DNA of 64,000 bases from Icerya purchasi (Eukaryota > Arthropoda > Insecta > Hemiptera > Monophlebidae): assembly GCA_039619475.1 (NCBI GenBank), contig CM077116.1:384858760-384922759 (forward strand), given 5' to 3'. The translations under genes and the position numbers were made by a program. Shown here one piece after another: positions 1 to 12,999 of this stretch. A model generated the notes under the pieces. The model saw nothing but the letters and a program-made list of their open reading frames with translations, did no database searches and had not been told where the DNA came from. The number at the start of each line of letters is the position of its first letter. Positions within the stretch are counted from its first letter, which is position 1.

Positions 1-1022
1 GCTATAAGAAACAGGTGATAATTTTTTTTTCCACTACCCAGAAGCATTACGGAAGGGAAAAAGTCAGTTAAGTAGAAATTCTGTCACAGATCGAATGGTG
101 GACATTCAAAAAATACATGATTAGAATCACGGAAGAATATTAATAATTGGGCCAATTCTTTATGCAAAGTTTTTTTTTTTTTTCCGATTTAGTATATATA
201 TATATGTTCTCGGTCATATTTAAAAAGTTATGAACTAATATAAATTTTTGTTATTTGAAACGTAACACAAATTAATTGAATTCACTTCTGATATATTTTT
301 TTTTCTTATTCATATAATAATCGGATTTGGAGGTTGTGAAATCATACTTTGATTCCTTAACAAAACTCCCTAGGTTTTAAAAAATTTCGAAATAAATAAT
401 GACACAAATATTTTTAAGCACTTATAAAAAATATGTATGGGAATACTGTGTGAAATATACATACGATATTAAAAATTATTTGAAGTTGAATATCTTTGTT
501 TTGAATTTAGTTTTATGTAAATGTAAATTATGGTTATCTTTAACTCAACATATAGACTCCTCGACGCATCTTGACTGATCTTGTTTTTTTATATTATCGT
601 ATTTCGTTGCCTAGATTTTGATTGTTCATAAAATTTTACCAAATAAAATAACAAAAAAAAAAAAAAAAAAAAAAAATGATTTTATTGTACTCTGCAGTAT
701 TAAAATTTTACCACCGGTGAAGGATTAGTGGTCTATCGCACTGCATCTAACTCGTTACTTTTTCCCATTATGGAATGTATTACTTTGTTCTGATTTTTAA
801 AAGTTTGTGAAAATTTTAAAAATTTACAATTTATAATAAATCTTATATTTTATAAACAACCTGTGTATTTTTTTAACGATTTTAAATGAGTTCGTTCGAA
901 TGATACAGATTTTCATTCATTGCGGTAAATCGTATAATAGGACAGTTTACTCGCTGGTTAAATCTGCTATCGTTAACGTTGGTAACTTTCTGTTCATGAT
1001 TTTTACTCTTTCATTAATCATT

Positions 1023-1053
<31 letters not shown>

Positions 1054-3990
1054 CGAAAGCTGCATGCCATACTTCCTTCTCTAATCCTCCTTCTTTTTAA
1101 CTGAAATTCAACTTACGATGCTCGCTTCTGATTTCATTTTTTCCTTCATCTTGGTTGTTAATCATTTTTGTTTTAACCCGCCTTATTAAATTGTCTTTTT
1201 ACCTCCTTATAACGCCGCCTACATACTTTAATTTCGTTTTTTGTAGCGGTTATTCCTATTTTGACGTCGATTTTAATTTATTCTCAAATCTAATCTCCGC
1301 TCTATTTTTTTTTCCTACCTGCTTTAGGCCAAACACATCGCACATACACGTACACAAAATAAAATTATAGGGAAGTACGAGAGATATACCATTGAAGTGT
1401 GACCGTACAACAGGGTGGTACCATATCGTCAAAACTATTGTTGCCCTGAAGGAGGGTGTATTTAGAACGTTAAACTACTGTTTAATGGGTATTCAAGTTT
1501 ACAGAGGAACACGTGTAATCATCTACGTTCTAATAGGCAACCGTACTGAAGAAATACAAATAACGTTAACAGAACTTAACGCACATTCCGAATAAAATAA
1601 AAGAATCAGCTGAAATAATTGTAAACTTGTCGCGATATAAAATTATCTGCGATTGTGCTAAATTGACGGGAATAATTATGAGCTAGTAACTTTAAATGTA
1701 AAAATCCGTTAACCGATCAAATATATATACGTGTTGAGCTTAATTAAAGTAACCGGATGAAATCGGAATAACGATCTAATAATGTATGGGGAGGAAGGTG
1801 CGCGAGTATCAATTCTCGTGATTTCAGAAGTATACAATTAGAACTAATAAGCTTGGTCTGACACACGGAAAGAAAGGTGATTTCCACTGTTTTAATAATC
1901 ACAGTTGCGATCGGTTATAAACATTGTCTTTCTTGTTACATAATTTTCCAAGTTTTTCGATAGACATTTTTTTTTTTTATAATACGGTACGTTTTTCAAA
2001 AAACCGTTATTGCAAACGATTTTAAGCTACATTCTTGAGTCAGAATTAAATGAAAGAGCGAAGAAGAAAAAGTTATTAATGAATTTTCATTTGAAATTAA
2101 TTTAATACGGTATGTTTTTCCGAATCTAAAGTATTTGTAAATGCTATTAATAGCTCGTCGGTGGTCTCAATAGCGGTAACAGTGGAATGCCGTATTATAA
2201 AAACAAAGTAGTTTAACAAATTGTTGTTTTGGATATACTGTTATTTTTCTTGTCGTATCTTACAAGAGGAACATTTAAATGTTAAGTATGTAACAAAAAT
2301 TTACAAAAAGAGCGATAAAATCACGTCACGACCTCTATCAAGTTTATTGTTAATTTAACGCTTTTCTCTTTATTAAATAATTAATAGGGCTTAAAAGAGA
2401 TCCGTTGAAACGGTTTTTATCACAAGTGCTCAGACTCTATTTTATGGCATTTAATAATTTACATTGTCGACTAGAAATATTGTTAAAAAGCTTTTAAAAA
2501 TTGCCAAGAAATGAAAGAGGGGGAATTAAAATGTGATTAGCTTAAATTAAACGTGTTTGATGTTGTTAGATGTTAGATGTTTCGCATTTTCTTGCTAAAA
2601 ATAAAATTTTAAATAACGCTTATTATCGCGATTATTTCATTGACACGCGCGCAAATGTTTCTGGCCGTAGAAATATCTACTAAAGTTATAGATGCCTTTT
2701 TTTCCAATTTTTTTTTTCTCTTTAGGAAAAATCGTGCTCTCCCCGCTCTCATTTGAATTTTACTCTGGCCGTATTCTTAGTGGATGGAGTTGAAAGGTAT
2801 ATCTCTATAAATTTTATTTGTTATTGTAGACGAGACAACAAATAATCCCGCGACATAAAAAAAAAATATAATTGCTAGTATTTTCCAAAAAAAAAAAAAA
2901 AAAAAAGAAAATAAAATAGAAACGTAAGGAAGGGTGGCAATAGGCATTTTATTGGTTAATGTGACGATGAAAATTAAGTCTTAATGCAATTTTTGGACAA
3001 ACTCGGATGATTCGTCGTCAAATTCAATTACTCCACCGGTAAGCCTACAAAAAAGCCGCGAAATTTTCTGAAGCGACTGAGTCGAAATATATACCTCTAG
3101 TATTTTATTTTCTTACATTAACGCACTCGTTATATCATTTAGATTTTTTAGCGCGTGCACCAGCTGATCGACACTTCGAACCAGGCTCAGTGACGAATAT
3201 GAAATTCTTCTTTCACACCTTCTTAGCAATTTTTTTTTTCTGAGAATAATTTCAGCGATTTACAATATTTTTCCCCCTTTATGGAATGTGTGAAATAAGA
3301 AGGTAGATTTTCATTTACCCGATCCGGGGTCTCGAAGAAGATTAATTAGACCTTTCGCATTATTCGATACTTTTTCATTTTTTGCGATTTATTTTTCCCG
3401 TGCGAATTAGTCTTTGAACAGTAGTGTGTGTTTGCCTTTTTTGAATGATGAAAAATGGCTTAAAAACATGTTATTCAAATGTTGATTCTTTGGCGAAGCC
3501 AGCGCTTAGTCCGGAAAACGAATGTTCGGCCTTTTTCCGGTTAGCTAGATGGCGATTTATTTCAGTCGATGGCGGACCGTGTTTAACTCCATTGTTGTTT
3601 GTGATACGAGCGACCGGAATTATTCCATAATGGTCGTAATGGTAACTTTTTCGGCTGCATTTTCTTCCGAGATCGAACGGAAGACCAGTGTTTGTTGAGG
3701 TGGAACCGAAAGATATTTTAACCTTTTTTTCTTCAACAGACTTAAAACTGCTTTTCCGAACTGTGAATCGATGTTTCGCTTTTTGTGTGTGCAAAAAATT
3801 TCTTCAGAATCTTCTTTCTCGGCCTAGTTTTTTCGTATAGGCAGTTTTGTCACTTCAACGTCGTTAAAAGGAAAATTCTTAAAACTCATTTCGCATGTCT
3901 CCCATTAGGCAAATTCATCGACTAGACCACTCGCGGGGAACGTATAATACTGAAGTTTAAATCCTCTTCGGCCATAGTTTTCTCGATACA
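1..3990. other. AT-rich stretch without recognisable gene
   Basis: It holds homopolymer runs (for example A27 near 650-676, T24 near 1030-1053, A20 near 2888-2906) and short chance frames. A 107-codon frame on the minus strand at 3471-3794 matches nothing I recognise. The reverse strand of about 1000-1340 is Lys/Arg-rich and may be old LINE debris, but I cannot support it. Confidence 0.6.
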
Positions 3991-4432
3991 CTTGCCTTCT
4001 CTTAAACGCTCTGCAATCGCTGCTATTTGTCGCCTTCGATTTAACCGCAGTCTTTTTCCCGCGTCATTTTCACGGTTTTCATATACTTCTATTCCATTTT
4101 GTCTTTTTCACCATCACCTTCTAATTACTTTCTTTGTGATCCTGATATCATGTTTTATTCGAATGTCCGGCCTTTCCTAATGGACAATCGTCCTTCTATT
4201 AAAACTCGGTATTTCTTACTCCCCTTTCTTACATTCTCTTATTTCTACTTCTGTTTTTCCTGTCCTTGAATTATTTTCATCCTCTATCCTCAAACGTTTA
4301 AGAATGTAACCTTATTTTCTTCTTCTTCCCATTTCTTAGGCTAATGTCCTCGTTGACAAACCCATGGGTGATAGGGGGTTAAATAACGCGAAGAAGAAGA
4401 AGAAGAAGAAGAAGAAGAAGAAAAAGAAGAAG
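3991..4432 (+). mobile_element. 3' end of a decayed RNase H-bearing LINE
   Basis: The frame starting at 3992 reads LKRSAIAAICRLRFNRSLFP, the same motif as the LINE copies at 51120 (QRSAIVSLIRLRLGHSLLP), 57460 and 61590 (minus strand). This is the segment between RNase H and the element's 3' end. The sequence is pyrimidine-rich like the other copies and ends in a (GAA)n tract that may be the element's 3' tail. RNase H and RT are missing, so this is a 5'-truncated, dead copy. Confidence 0.6.
4390..4432 (+). repeat. (GAA)n microsatellite
   Basis: About 14 GAA units with one AAA interruption sit directly after the LINE 3' region. It could be the element's tail rather than an independent microsatellite. 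Confidence 0.9.
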
Positions 4433-6683
4433 ATTTTTTAAAGTTTTGGATGTACGAGCTCGTTCGCCTAATCTGATCGTTTCTAATTATTCGGATGATA
4501 TCCTGCTAGCATGCAACCGTATCTTTTTCAAGAAATTTACACAAGGGCCGAGAGTCGATTCCGTGAAGAAAATTTAAGCTTGTATTATATTTATAAGTTT
4601 ATAATTCAAGTCACTTAATGGAATAACAAAATATAATACCAGTGAATCACAACAGCTCGGGTTCTAATTCTTGTTTTGAAAAATATGCGTGTAAAATTAA
4701 ATCAGGAAACTCTATATCCTATCGTGTATTACCGATTGAAGGAAAGAAGATGTATTATTAAAGCAAGTGATTATTATTGGCTTCTAAAGAAGCTGTGAAT
4801 TATTAAATTTTTAAAAATACAATTACGTTTTTTTTTAATCTTTAAAATTAATATGAAGAGCCAGTTTTGCGTACAGTTAAAACGTTTTCATTTATGGATA
4901 ACTTTATTTTTTTGATCAGTTAATTTATTCAAATGTAAATCGATGTAGCGCAGCGAGTTTTGTTGTTATTAATTTTTCTAAAAATCGTGAAAATCCAGGT
5001 AGTGTTAACTTGCCGATGCATAATATTACTCCGATTGTTTCATCTAGCGTTTTATGAAAATAAAAAATTACTTTGAATATCTTTTTTTTTTTTTTTTTAA
5101 TTTTGCTATCTAGAGACTCGTAGAAAAAAATTAAAAAAGTAAATAATTAAGAGCATTTTATTAACCATTTTCTCCTTTATTAGGAAAAAAAGTAAGCGTA
5201 TTATTACTGTAATTTTTTTTTTTTTTATGGCCTGGGCTGCCATCTATTTGGCCATCCATGCTGTAGATTCTTCGAATAATAGTAATCGAACAAAAAAGGG
5301 GGAAAAAAATAAAATGAAAAAAAACGATAGCAGAGTTATCGGATAATAAGGCTTAATTAAAATTTCGGATAACAAATTTCTATAGCGCGAGAAAATACGA
5401 TAGACTATACTTAGGGTATTACGAAAAGTACGTTAATAAATTACACTTGGTTGTTCAGCGTAATGAAATTTTCGACCCCCTTCTCTTTGTTACACCAGTG
5501 TTTATTTATTCAGAATTAATTTATTCCGATTTGAAAATAAACATTTTCGTTATCTCTTCAATCTATTTTCTTAGATTGTTTTTTTTTTTTTTTAGTTGTT
5601 TTTTATCATGTTTCAATTTCTGTTTAATCTGGTTTTTTTCTTTATCATCTGTTCAGTTACTTCTTGTTAGGTTTTTTAAAAAAAAATTATCCCCTGTTTA
5701 AGACAATGTTAATTGTATAGGTTACTTTGTTAGTCGTTGCATCTCCCCGTACCGCTATGATCAAGTTGTGATGGGCGCGTCAATTTTTTTTTTTCTAGTC
5801 AAAATTACGTTCTTCTCTTTCATTTCCTGTGAATCTTCCGTTTTTTCAGCGATTTTGTTTGTAAAACAAAAATAACAATTAAAAAATAAAAAACTCCCTA
5901 TGCCTAGTTGCTCAGCAATGACTTTTTAAGAGATAATAAACAAAATGTACGCGTTCCAATTGTACTAAAAGTTGAATAAGGACGCAGTGTTTAATTTAGT
6001 CTAGGCAGACTATTGACTTTACGTATTACCGACAGAATTAAGGGAAATTTAAAGTTGTCTCATTCGTTAAAGTGCTTCTGATTCGTGTTGTATTTTAATT
6101 TGAAGCGTTATATGATTATCTTACATACATAAAACTAAAATAACTACATTACTAATATTAATAATAATAATAATACCATTGACCATGCGGTGGAAATAAA
6201 TACGCGTCAGTTCAGTGAAAAATTCACAATGTGTAGAATCATTAATTTTTTTTTTTTATTATTTATCTTATTTTGCATGCGATCTGACCTAAAAGTTGCC
6301 AATAAGCAGCACTGGTATTTTATTTCCGTTTTACTACATTTAGAATGTTGCCTAAATTCTCTTCTTGAGTAGTCATGTATGAAATAGATGAAAATTTTGA
6401 TTTGAGTTTTCAATTTTCCAATTCAATCGGATTGCACCTTTTAAAGACATTCAGTTAGATTGGTTGCTAACGGATTGACATAATCGTTGCATATATCGAA
6501 TCCGATGAATTCTTATGGCATCATTCACAGTAGGCATATAAAGATTATTATGTAGACCGTCGTTTTAAACATACCACGGTGCTCCAACGTACTTTGTAGA
6601 ATCTTTTCTGGAATCGCTGGATGATTTTTATATTTGGATTGCTGGCTACTCCCTAGATTTTAATACCGCATGTCCGTATTATC
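4433..6683. other. AT-rich stretch, no feature recognised
   Basis: Only short T-rich frames, for example 5447-5701, and homopolymers; nothing resembling a known protein or RNA. Confidence 0.55.
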
Positions 6684-6960
6684 GTCGTGATAACCAAGTT
6701 GCTAGACCACTTGACTTCCGTTGCAGAAGTCTTGAGTTCGATCCCGAGCGACTACAAAAATAAATAATTAAATTAACCGCTAATAATCATGTAGAAAGCA
6801 ATTGCAAAAACCAATATACCACCATATGCGCGCTAATTGTTGTCTAGTAGGCAGACACACATGGGACTGTATTTGTGTATCAATAAATCAAATGATAACT
6901 AATCAATGCGAGGTATAGTCTCTTTTGCGTGTGCACTCACGTTGTATATAACAATTGTCT
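6684..6960 (+). mobile_element. tRNA-derived SINE, copy B
   Basis: The tRNA-like head has an A-box region around 6690-6705 and a B box, AGTTCGATCCC, near 6734-6745. Head and body align with the SINE at 46374: CTTGACTTCCGTTGCAGAAG matches CTTGGCTTCCGTTTTGGAAG, and the body shares GGGACTGTATTTGTGTATCA / GGGAACTGCATTTGTATATC followed by AATAAATCAA / GATAAATCAA. Copy B is more diverged and carries extra A-rich sequence between head and body. It is non-autonomous and would depend on a LINE for movement. Confidence 0.7.
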
Positions 6961-9179
6961 TTGTACACTATGCCTATGTCTGTACAGCTGGAATGTAGGA
7001 ATAGATAGTGGCCGACGCTCAGAATCCGAGTATGACTCTGTTATGTATGTGTATTGGTTTTTCGTTTTGTATAGGAAGACTTTATTTTCGTTTAACAAAG
7101 AGAGAGAGAGAGTGAGAACGAGAGAGAAGGGTATTTGTTCATTAACGGATTCATATTTCGCTGTTTAAAAGACTCGACTGCTTTCTTTTTGTCGGGATAT
7201 GATTTTTCCGGGTTAGTTGTTGATCTAAATAAAGACCTAAGAATAACTTTAGTGTGTGTGTGGCGTAGCCTAAGGTGGATGGCCTGTTTGTGATATTGCT
7301 TAAATGACCGAGAAAGAAGTAATAAAATATCTATCTAATTTCCGCGCTGTTTAACAAAATTATGTAAGGGAGGGGCTACCGTATGAATCTAGTCGGAGTT
7401 TCGAAGGAGTTTTAATTCGCGAAACTTATTAATGATTATTTTTCGTCGGATTCAGTGATCTTACTGAGATGAAACGAGGAAAGAAATTTTGTAAATGTTA
7501 TAAGACTCGATGAATATAATAACCGACTCGAATGAATACGCTGTCTTTGATTATTGTACCTTTTCTTTGAAAATGTTTTCGCTTTCCACGATAATTAAGA
7601 AAAATTAACTGCTTCTTAACCATTTTCAGCCTATTTTGTTCAAACCTACACACGCCTTTAACCACGAGAGGAATGCGCAATTAAAAGGTGTATTTTAAAT
7701 TGCGAAATCCCTTATAAGGAAGTAGAAATACAAATATTTAAATTACACGTAAACAGAACTGAAATACAGTTTTGTACGTGATAGCAAACAGCCTGTTAAT
7801 ATTACCTAACGAAATGTTAGTTTAACTCTGGGAGTGTGTGTTCCAAAAAAGGCGGGCTTTCGAATAAATTCCGGGAAGCAAATTTATTGACAAACAGGGA
7901 AAAAGTAGAAATGAAAATTAACGAAAGACCTTTAAAAAAAGGGGGCGTGGAAGTGATAGAACGAAATGAATTTCTTTCATAAACCGTTGCAGTATTGTAC
8001 TACTAGGATAGGAAAAGTATCGAACGTTAAATATCCGAGCGAAAAATAGACCGAAGGAAAAAAGCGTGAATCTCTGATAAATGTGTATTTTCTTTTTGAC
8101 AATAACTTACGACACTTAAACGTAGTTAAATTATGCGGGATTACAAGTCGCTCAAAGTGTAGTAAAACGAAATACGGTTAGAGTAACAAAGTTTCGGATC
8201 AAAATTAGACTATCAAAAATGTTAAAGCTGATGTAAAATAAAAGAACACGACATATAAACGAGATGATAGAGAATGTAAAAATGGTGTGGACACACACAA
8301 AAAATGGAATAAGAAATGTACGGAATAGATAACGATAGATGAAAAAATAACTAGAGGAAGACTTTAGGAATTAGATGGAAAGACGGAATTGAAAAACATG
8401 AAGAAAAAAACTGACTGTAGAATAATCGCTTTCGGAAAGTAATATATTTGTTAGGGGCCGATGCTCTGAACTGGAATTAATTCCCGGATTATATTTAATA
8501 AAATTACTTTTTCAAAACTATAAGTACATTTCGCGTACAGATAAATAGAGATATAGAGGAGGGCATTCATGTATTATGGCGTGATGAATATAGAGGTTTT
8601 TGTCATTATAATTTTGTATTGAAATGTTATTACTCTTTTATGATATAAAAATTACAAATTGAAATTATTCGTTAATCACGGCGAAAATTTTATACTCCAT
8701 TTCGTAAGTTGGGTAATATATATTTTGCTTGTTTCGAATTTATTAAAAGCGATAATTTTTAACTCGAAAGCATTTATCAGTTTCAAACGATCGAATTAAA
8801 TATAAACAAACTGCGATTTCATTGTTTATGTAAAACTTTCAATTATTTTATCCTAGTTTCAATGTAAAATATATATTCATAGCTTTGACAATTTAACGCA
8901 GGATGAACTTAATTAGATTATAAGAAGTATGCGATTAAGAAAATTAAGGTTTGTTTTAAATTTATTTATCTGTTGTGTTAAAAAATAAAAAAAAAAAAAA
9001 CCCGAAAATAACGTAAATAGTAATAAAAAAAAACAATAAATATTACATGAAAATGAAAGAAATATGCGCTGAATTTTGAAATTCCATATTTTATAATATA
9101 AAAGTTTTTTTACTCGATTTCAAGGAGAATATTTAGCCATGTAGTTTTCCTTTGTAACTATGTCGTTAGAGTAACTTGG
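6961..9179. other. Stretch without recognisable gene
   Basis: Contains a short GA-rich run near 7099-7130 and chance frames only. Confidence 0.55.
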
Positions 9180-9862
9180 GTCACTTCTTTCCCCCCGTTT
9201 CGACCTACTATGGACCACGTAGTTTCAGCTGTCGTTTCATCTTTTGGCCTTAATTTGCGCTCAATATTCCTTCATTCGTTCACCGTGCGATTTCTCTTTT
9301 CCAGTTTCTATTTTTAGCCTTCTGTATTTTCGGTTTTTCTTTAAATTTTTTTTCTCTTACCAATTTCTTAGCCGATCCGGATTTTTTTTTTCGCATTTCC
9401 ATTATATCCTGTACCGTTTCTCCGAACCCGTCTCTTGTTTTTGGCTTTGTGTGTGTGAAAAAATATTCTATTCGTCCTCTCGTGTTGTTCATTTATGTAA
9501 TATGACCCGGTAAAAACAATTCTTTTTCTAATCTTCTGATTTTCGTATAATTCATTGTAGCGTCTTACCTGTAAGTGATGTTTTCTTTAACCAGATCAAA
9601 AATTTCCTTAATTTCTAGCTTTTCTATGAGTCCCGTTTTTATTCAACACAAAGTACTCCGACAAATAGAATGCTTCCATTGAGACCACACCGTGTTGTAA
9701 TTCCTAATTTTAGCATTAACGAATACACTGATTTTTGCTTGTATATTTCTTTTGTCAATCTGTATGCGATTTCCATTTTGTCGACTTTGGCCCCGTATCG
9801 CTATTTTTCCAACATATTTACTTATTCCCCTGAATATTTAAATTGTTCCATTTTGTTGAATC
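9180..9862 (-). mobile_element. 3' fragment of a LINE (RTE-like/endonuclease-RT type)
   Basis: On the minus strand, broken frames read FKYSGE near 9835, KMEIAYRLTKEIYKQKS near 9770, then an AT-rich stretch and a basic C-terminus, ending TKPKTRDGFGETVQDIMEMR and KKFKEKPKIQKAKNRNWKRE (frame 9280-9492). This order (FKYLGE-like motif, AxxLTxxIYxxKS, basic EKPK tail) is the post-RT region of a common arthropod LINE type, as far as I can recall the family. Several frameshifts and stops show it is dead. Clade assignment is uncertain. Confidence 0.6.
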
Positions 9863-10234
9863 TATTGAAATGAAAGTTTTTAATCATTTCCCCTCCCCCC
9901 TTAAATTGTACATGCTGTGTGTAGATATTATGGTCATTATACAGGGGGCGGGGGATCTTTTAAATATGCTAGGTTAGTGTTAGTTGGTGCTTCTCTCACA
10001 TTAGTCGTAAACTTTGTTTTCTCAATCTATAGTTCCACTTTTTTACAGCTCTTTGTGTACTCAGCTTATTTATTTTTATTACCGCTGTCATTATAGAATT
10101 TTACAAAATCACAAGGACATCTGTGAAAGTCATGGAGTCGACCGAAATTCCATTATTTGCAGAGCTTATAGCAGATCTCATCTGGTCTTTTGAAGTTGTA
10201 AATATTTTATTGGCACGCTGAGGGGAATATTTTG

Positions 10235-10270
<36 letters not shown>

Positions 10271-10844
10271 TTTTGATTTTTATTTTATTTTATTTTTCTC
10301 CCTCAACGTTTTGGTTTTAGTTTGGTAACACTATGGTAGCAGCTGAAGAATATTTTTTATTATTTCTACAATTAGTCTTGATAGAAATTATATTTAGTTA
10401 TTTTTATTTATACCAAAAGTATTTGTTCATATATTTTCCCGTGTTTGGTTTTCGCTGTCTTTAATTTCCTTTTTTTCTTCTTCTTCTTTTTAGCCTAATT
10501 CTCCTGTCATCCGCACTAATCATAACATTCTAGTGTTTATTATACCCTACGTTCTCTGGATAAAGGTCATCTAGGCTATGTAATCGATTGCGACACAGAA
10601 ATTACAGTGATATCGTGCGAGTATTACTGTTCGTTCCGAACTTTTTCTGTTCAGCCGCGTTCGAGTACCTATTGCACTTTCGGTCTAGACGTTTTTTTTT
10701 TCTTAAGTATACAGGCATTTGTGAGTTAATTTAAAATATTTACGGCCATATTTGTTTTTGTATATTATAAAAGGAGTGTAATTTTTATTTTCCAGTAGTT
10801 TCGATAGATCCTGCCTTTAAGTGATTATTATTTTCCTTTAATTT

Positions 10845-10879
<35 letters not shown>

Positions 10880-12595
10880 TTTTTGTTTCTTTTCCTATTT
10901 TGGCTTAGTAGTGGCCAAGGAAGGAAATAAAAAAAACTTTTTAGTATTGTCGGACTGATGTAAATTTGGTTATGAAATTTCTTGTATCCAAAAGTTAAAC
11001 CAAGTTTTGTATTTCCGTTTTATTTATTTCTTTATATCTTCGTCCTCTCCCCCGCGCTAGTAGTATATATATCTGCCCTGATGTGCAACTTGCTTTGTGT
11101 TGATGCAGGATGGTCCATTCACTCCTAACCGACAACAGAATCACACACACGCACACACACATTTACACTGCCACCACTTTTTCGATACTTTCTTAATTTT
11201 ATTATTTTATTTTTTATCTATTGTAATATACACATTACGAAGGATATAAGTTGGCGCCTTGACGTTGATCTTTTATTATTGTGATATGATCTCATAAAGC
11301 ACGGAAAGTTATATAAAGAAATTAAACATCACCCGATAATTTGCAATATATTTTAAAGGAGAAGCGGGAAATGATAATATTAGCATGAATAAACCCGTAA
11401 AAGTTATTATAACATCGATTTAAATAATATTTACCGGTGCATAATAATTGTATTCATTGCCATCGGCCATTATTTTTATTTGTTTAACATTATAAGCAAT
11501 CAAGCACGTTAAAAAAAGTACATTATTTGACTGAATTTTTTCAATTCTAAGAGCTTTCCCCTCTTTGCTTACCTTCACTTAACATTGAAAAATGAAACAT
11601 AGATCATGTAACTCGTGTGAAATTATCGACGTTCGGCCGATCAGTGAATCCTCGTATAATCTTTTCGGTAGTTTTAGAATTTCACAAAAAAGTACAATCG
11701 TTTAATCATAGGGCATTTTCGTTTATTAACTAACCTGCAGACGGTGGATGTTACTGCAGTCACCTAAGAAATCGTGATTGGGAATAATTTACATTTTCAA
11801 GAATGAAAAATGCGGAAAAAACTTTTTATTTAAAAATTGTTGAATCATAGTTTTCTTCCGAGCGCGATGCATGATGTACGTACGAGTATGTATTTTGTAT
11901 GGCATGCACTTATGTGCGCTGTGGATGAAGTTTGTGATATATGTGCTGTTGAACAAATACTTACATATCAATTATTCCATACGTTCTATGGAATTATCAT
12001 CTTTCGATTTTAAACATATTTGATTCGCAAGATTTTAGTAATTTGGAGAAATGGGGAAAATCATTATATGAAATTAAGTAGGATGTTAGTGAGTTAGAGT
12101 TTAGTGGTAAACAAAAATTAATATTTTTTTTTTTTTTTTAAAAAAAAAAAAGCTACTTACCAATTACATACGTAAGTGATGTAGGTATACGGATATAATA
12201 GGTTAGTTTTTAGTGCAGCTCTTACCGAAAATGCATTGCCTACTTATTTATTATAGACATGTATTAAATGTAACAGAGCTTTTCTTGTTACAAAAATATC
12301 AATCAGAATTTTTGCCCCATGAGGTATTTATGTTTAAACTATTAAGAAATGTACGCGGAAATAGAAAAAAAAGTGGTATTCCTGAAATAAATAATCAGTT
12401 TATGTGAAAACTTTTTTTTTCTTCTTAGATGGCTAATCAAATTGTTAATTTTAGAATAATCGTTGACCCAGTTTTATTGGGCTTATAAATTTTCCCATCT
12501 TTGTCTTAACTTTTATCCTAGGTACGGAGGAGCGTTGCATTTTACTTTTACCTGGTCTAGATTGCGGTGATGTTGGTAAAAGTGGTATATACGAT
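9863..12595. other. AT-rich stretch upstream of JNK
   Basis: Contains an A27 tract (10850-10876), a T/A tract near 12123-12151 and a strong-looking 3' splice signal, CTTTTATCCTAG|G, at 12520/12521. No identifiable gene. Non-coding 5' exons of JNK could lie here but cannot be recognised without transcripts. Confidence 0.5.
10240..10268. repeat. (TA)n microsatellite
   Basis: A perfect TA dinucleotide run. Confidence 0.95.
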
Positions 12596-12680
12596 TGAGT
12601 CATCATGACCGCAGCGGAATGTAGTAATATGGCAATTTATATTCCGCTAGCTATCGACAATTCCCTGACAGAATGACTCA
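12596..12680 (+). promoter_or_regulatory. Inverted pair of consensus AP-1 motifs upstream of JNK
   Basis: TGAGTCAT at 12596-12603 and its reverse complement ATGACTCA at 12673-12680 are both perfect AP-1/TRE cores. Between them lies a second inverted pair, GCGGAAT and ATTCCGC, so the segment could form an imperfect hairpin. It lies about 190-270 bp upstream of the JNK start codon. AP-1 is the main nuclear target of JNK signalling, so an autoregulatory role is conceivable. The 7-mer is expected several times by chance in 64 kb, and the segment may be part of an old repeat ending in the A22 tract at 12707-12728. Function is inference only. Confidence 0.3.
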
Positions 12681-12706
12681 TCTTCATCTATCTAGTCGAG
12701 ATTAGG

Positions 12707-12728
12707 AAAAAAAAAAAAAAAAAAAAAA
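12707..12728 (+). repeat. A22 tract
   Basis: An uninterrupted run of 22 A residues follows the AP-1 hairpin segment. It could be the tail of a retroposed sequence or simple slippage; I see no clear target-site duplication around it. Confidence 0.8.
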
Positions 12729-12811
12729 GTTGCGTGTTAAGGTAAAATGATTAATACATAATATTTATATCATATCGTTGGCTACATATATTTATTTTTT
12801 ATTAAATTTAG

Positions 12812-12991
<180 letters not shown>

Positions 12992-12999
12992 TAAGTTTT

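Noticed and set aside
1000..1340. Lys/Arg-rich reverse-strand sequence resembling a LINE C-terminus
   Set aside because: Only vague similarity; broken by stops and lacking a diagnostic motif.
3471..3794. 107-codon basic frame on the minus strand
   Set aside because: No similarity I recognise and no flanking splice or promoter signal; likely chance.
6684..6760. Possible functional tRNA gene
   Set aside because: Acceptor and T stems do not pair properly and the shared body with 46374 shows it is a SINE head.
9943..9960. CAGGGGGCGGGGG as a possible hAT end
   Set aside because: No matching inverted end or 8-bp duplication found nearby.
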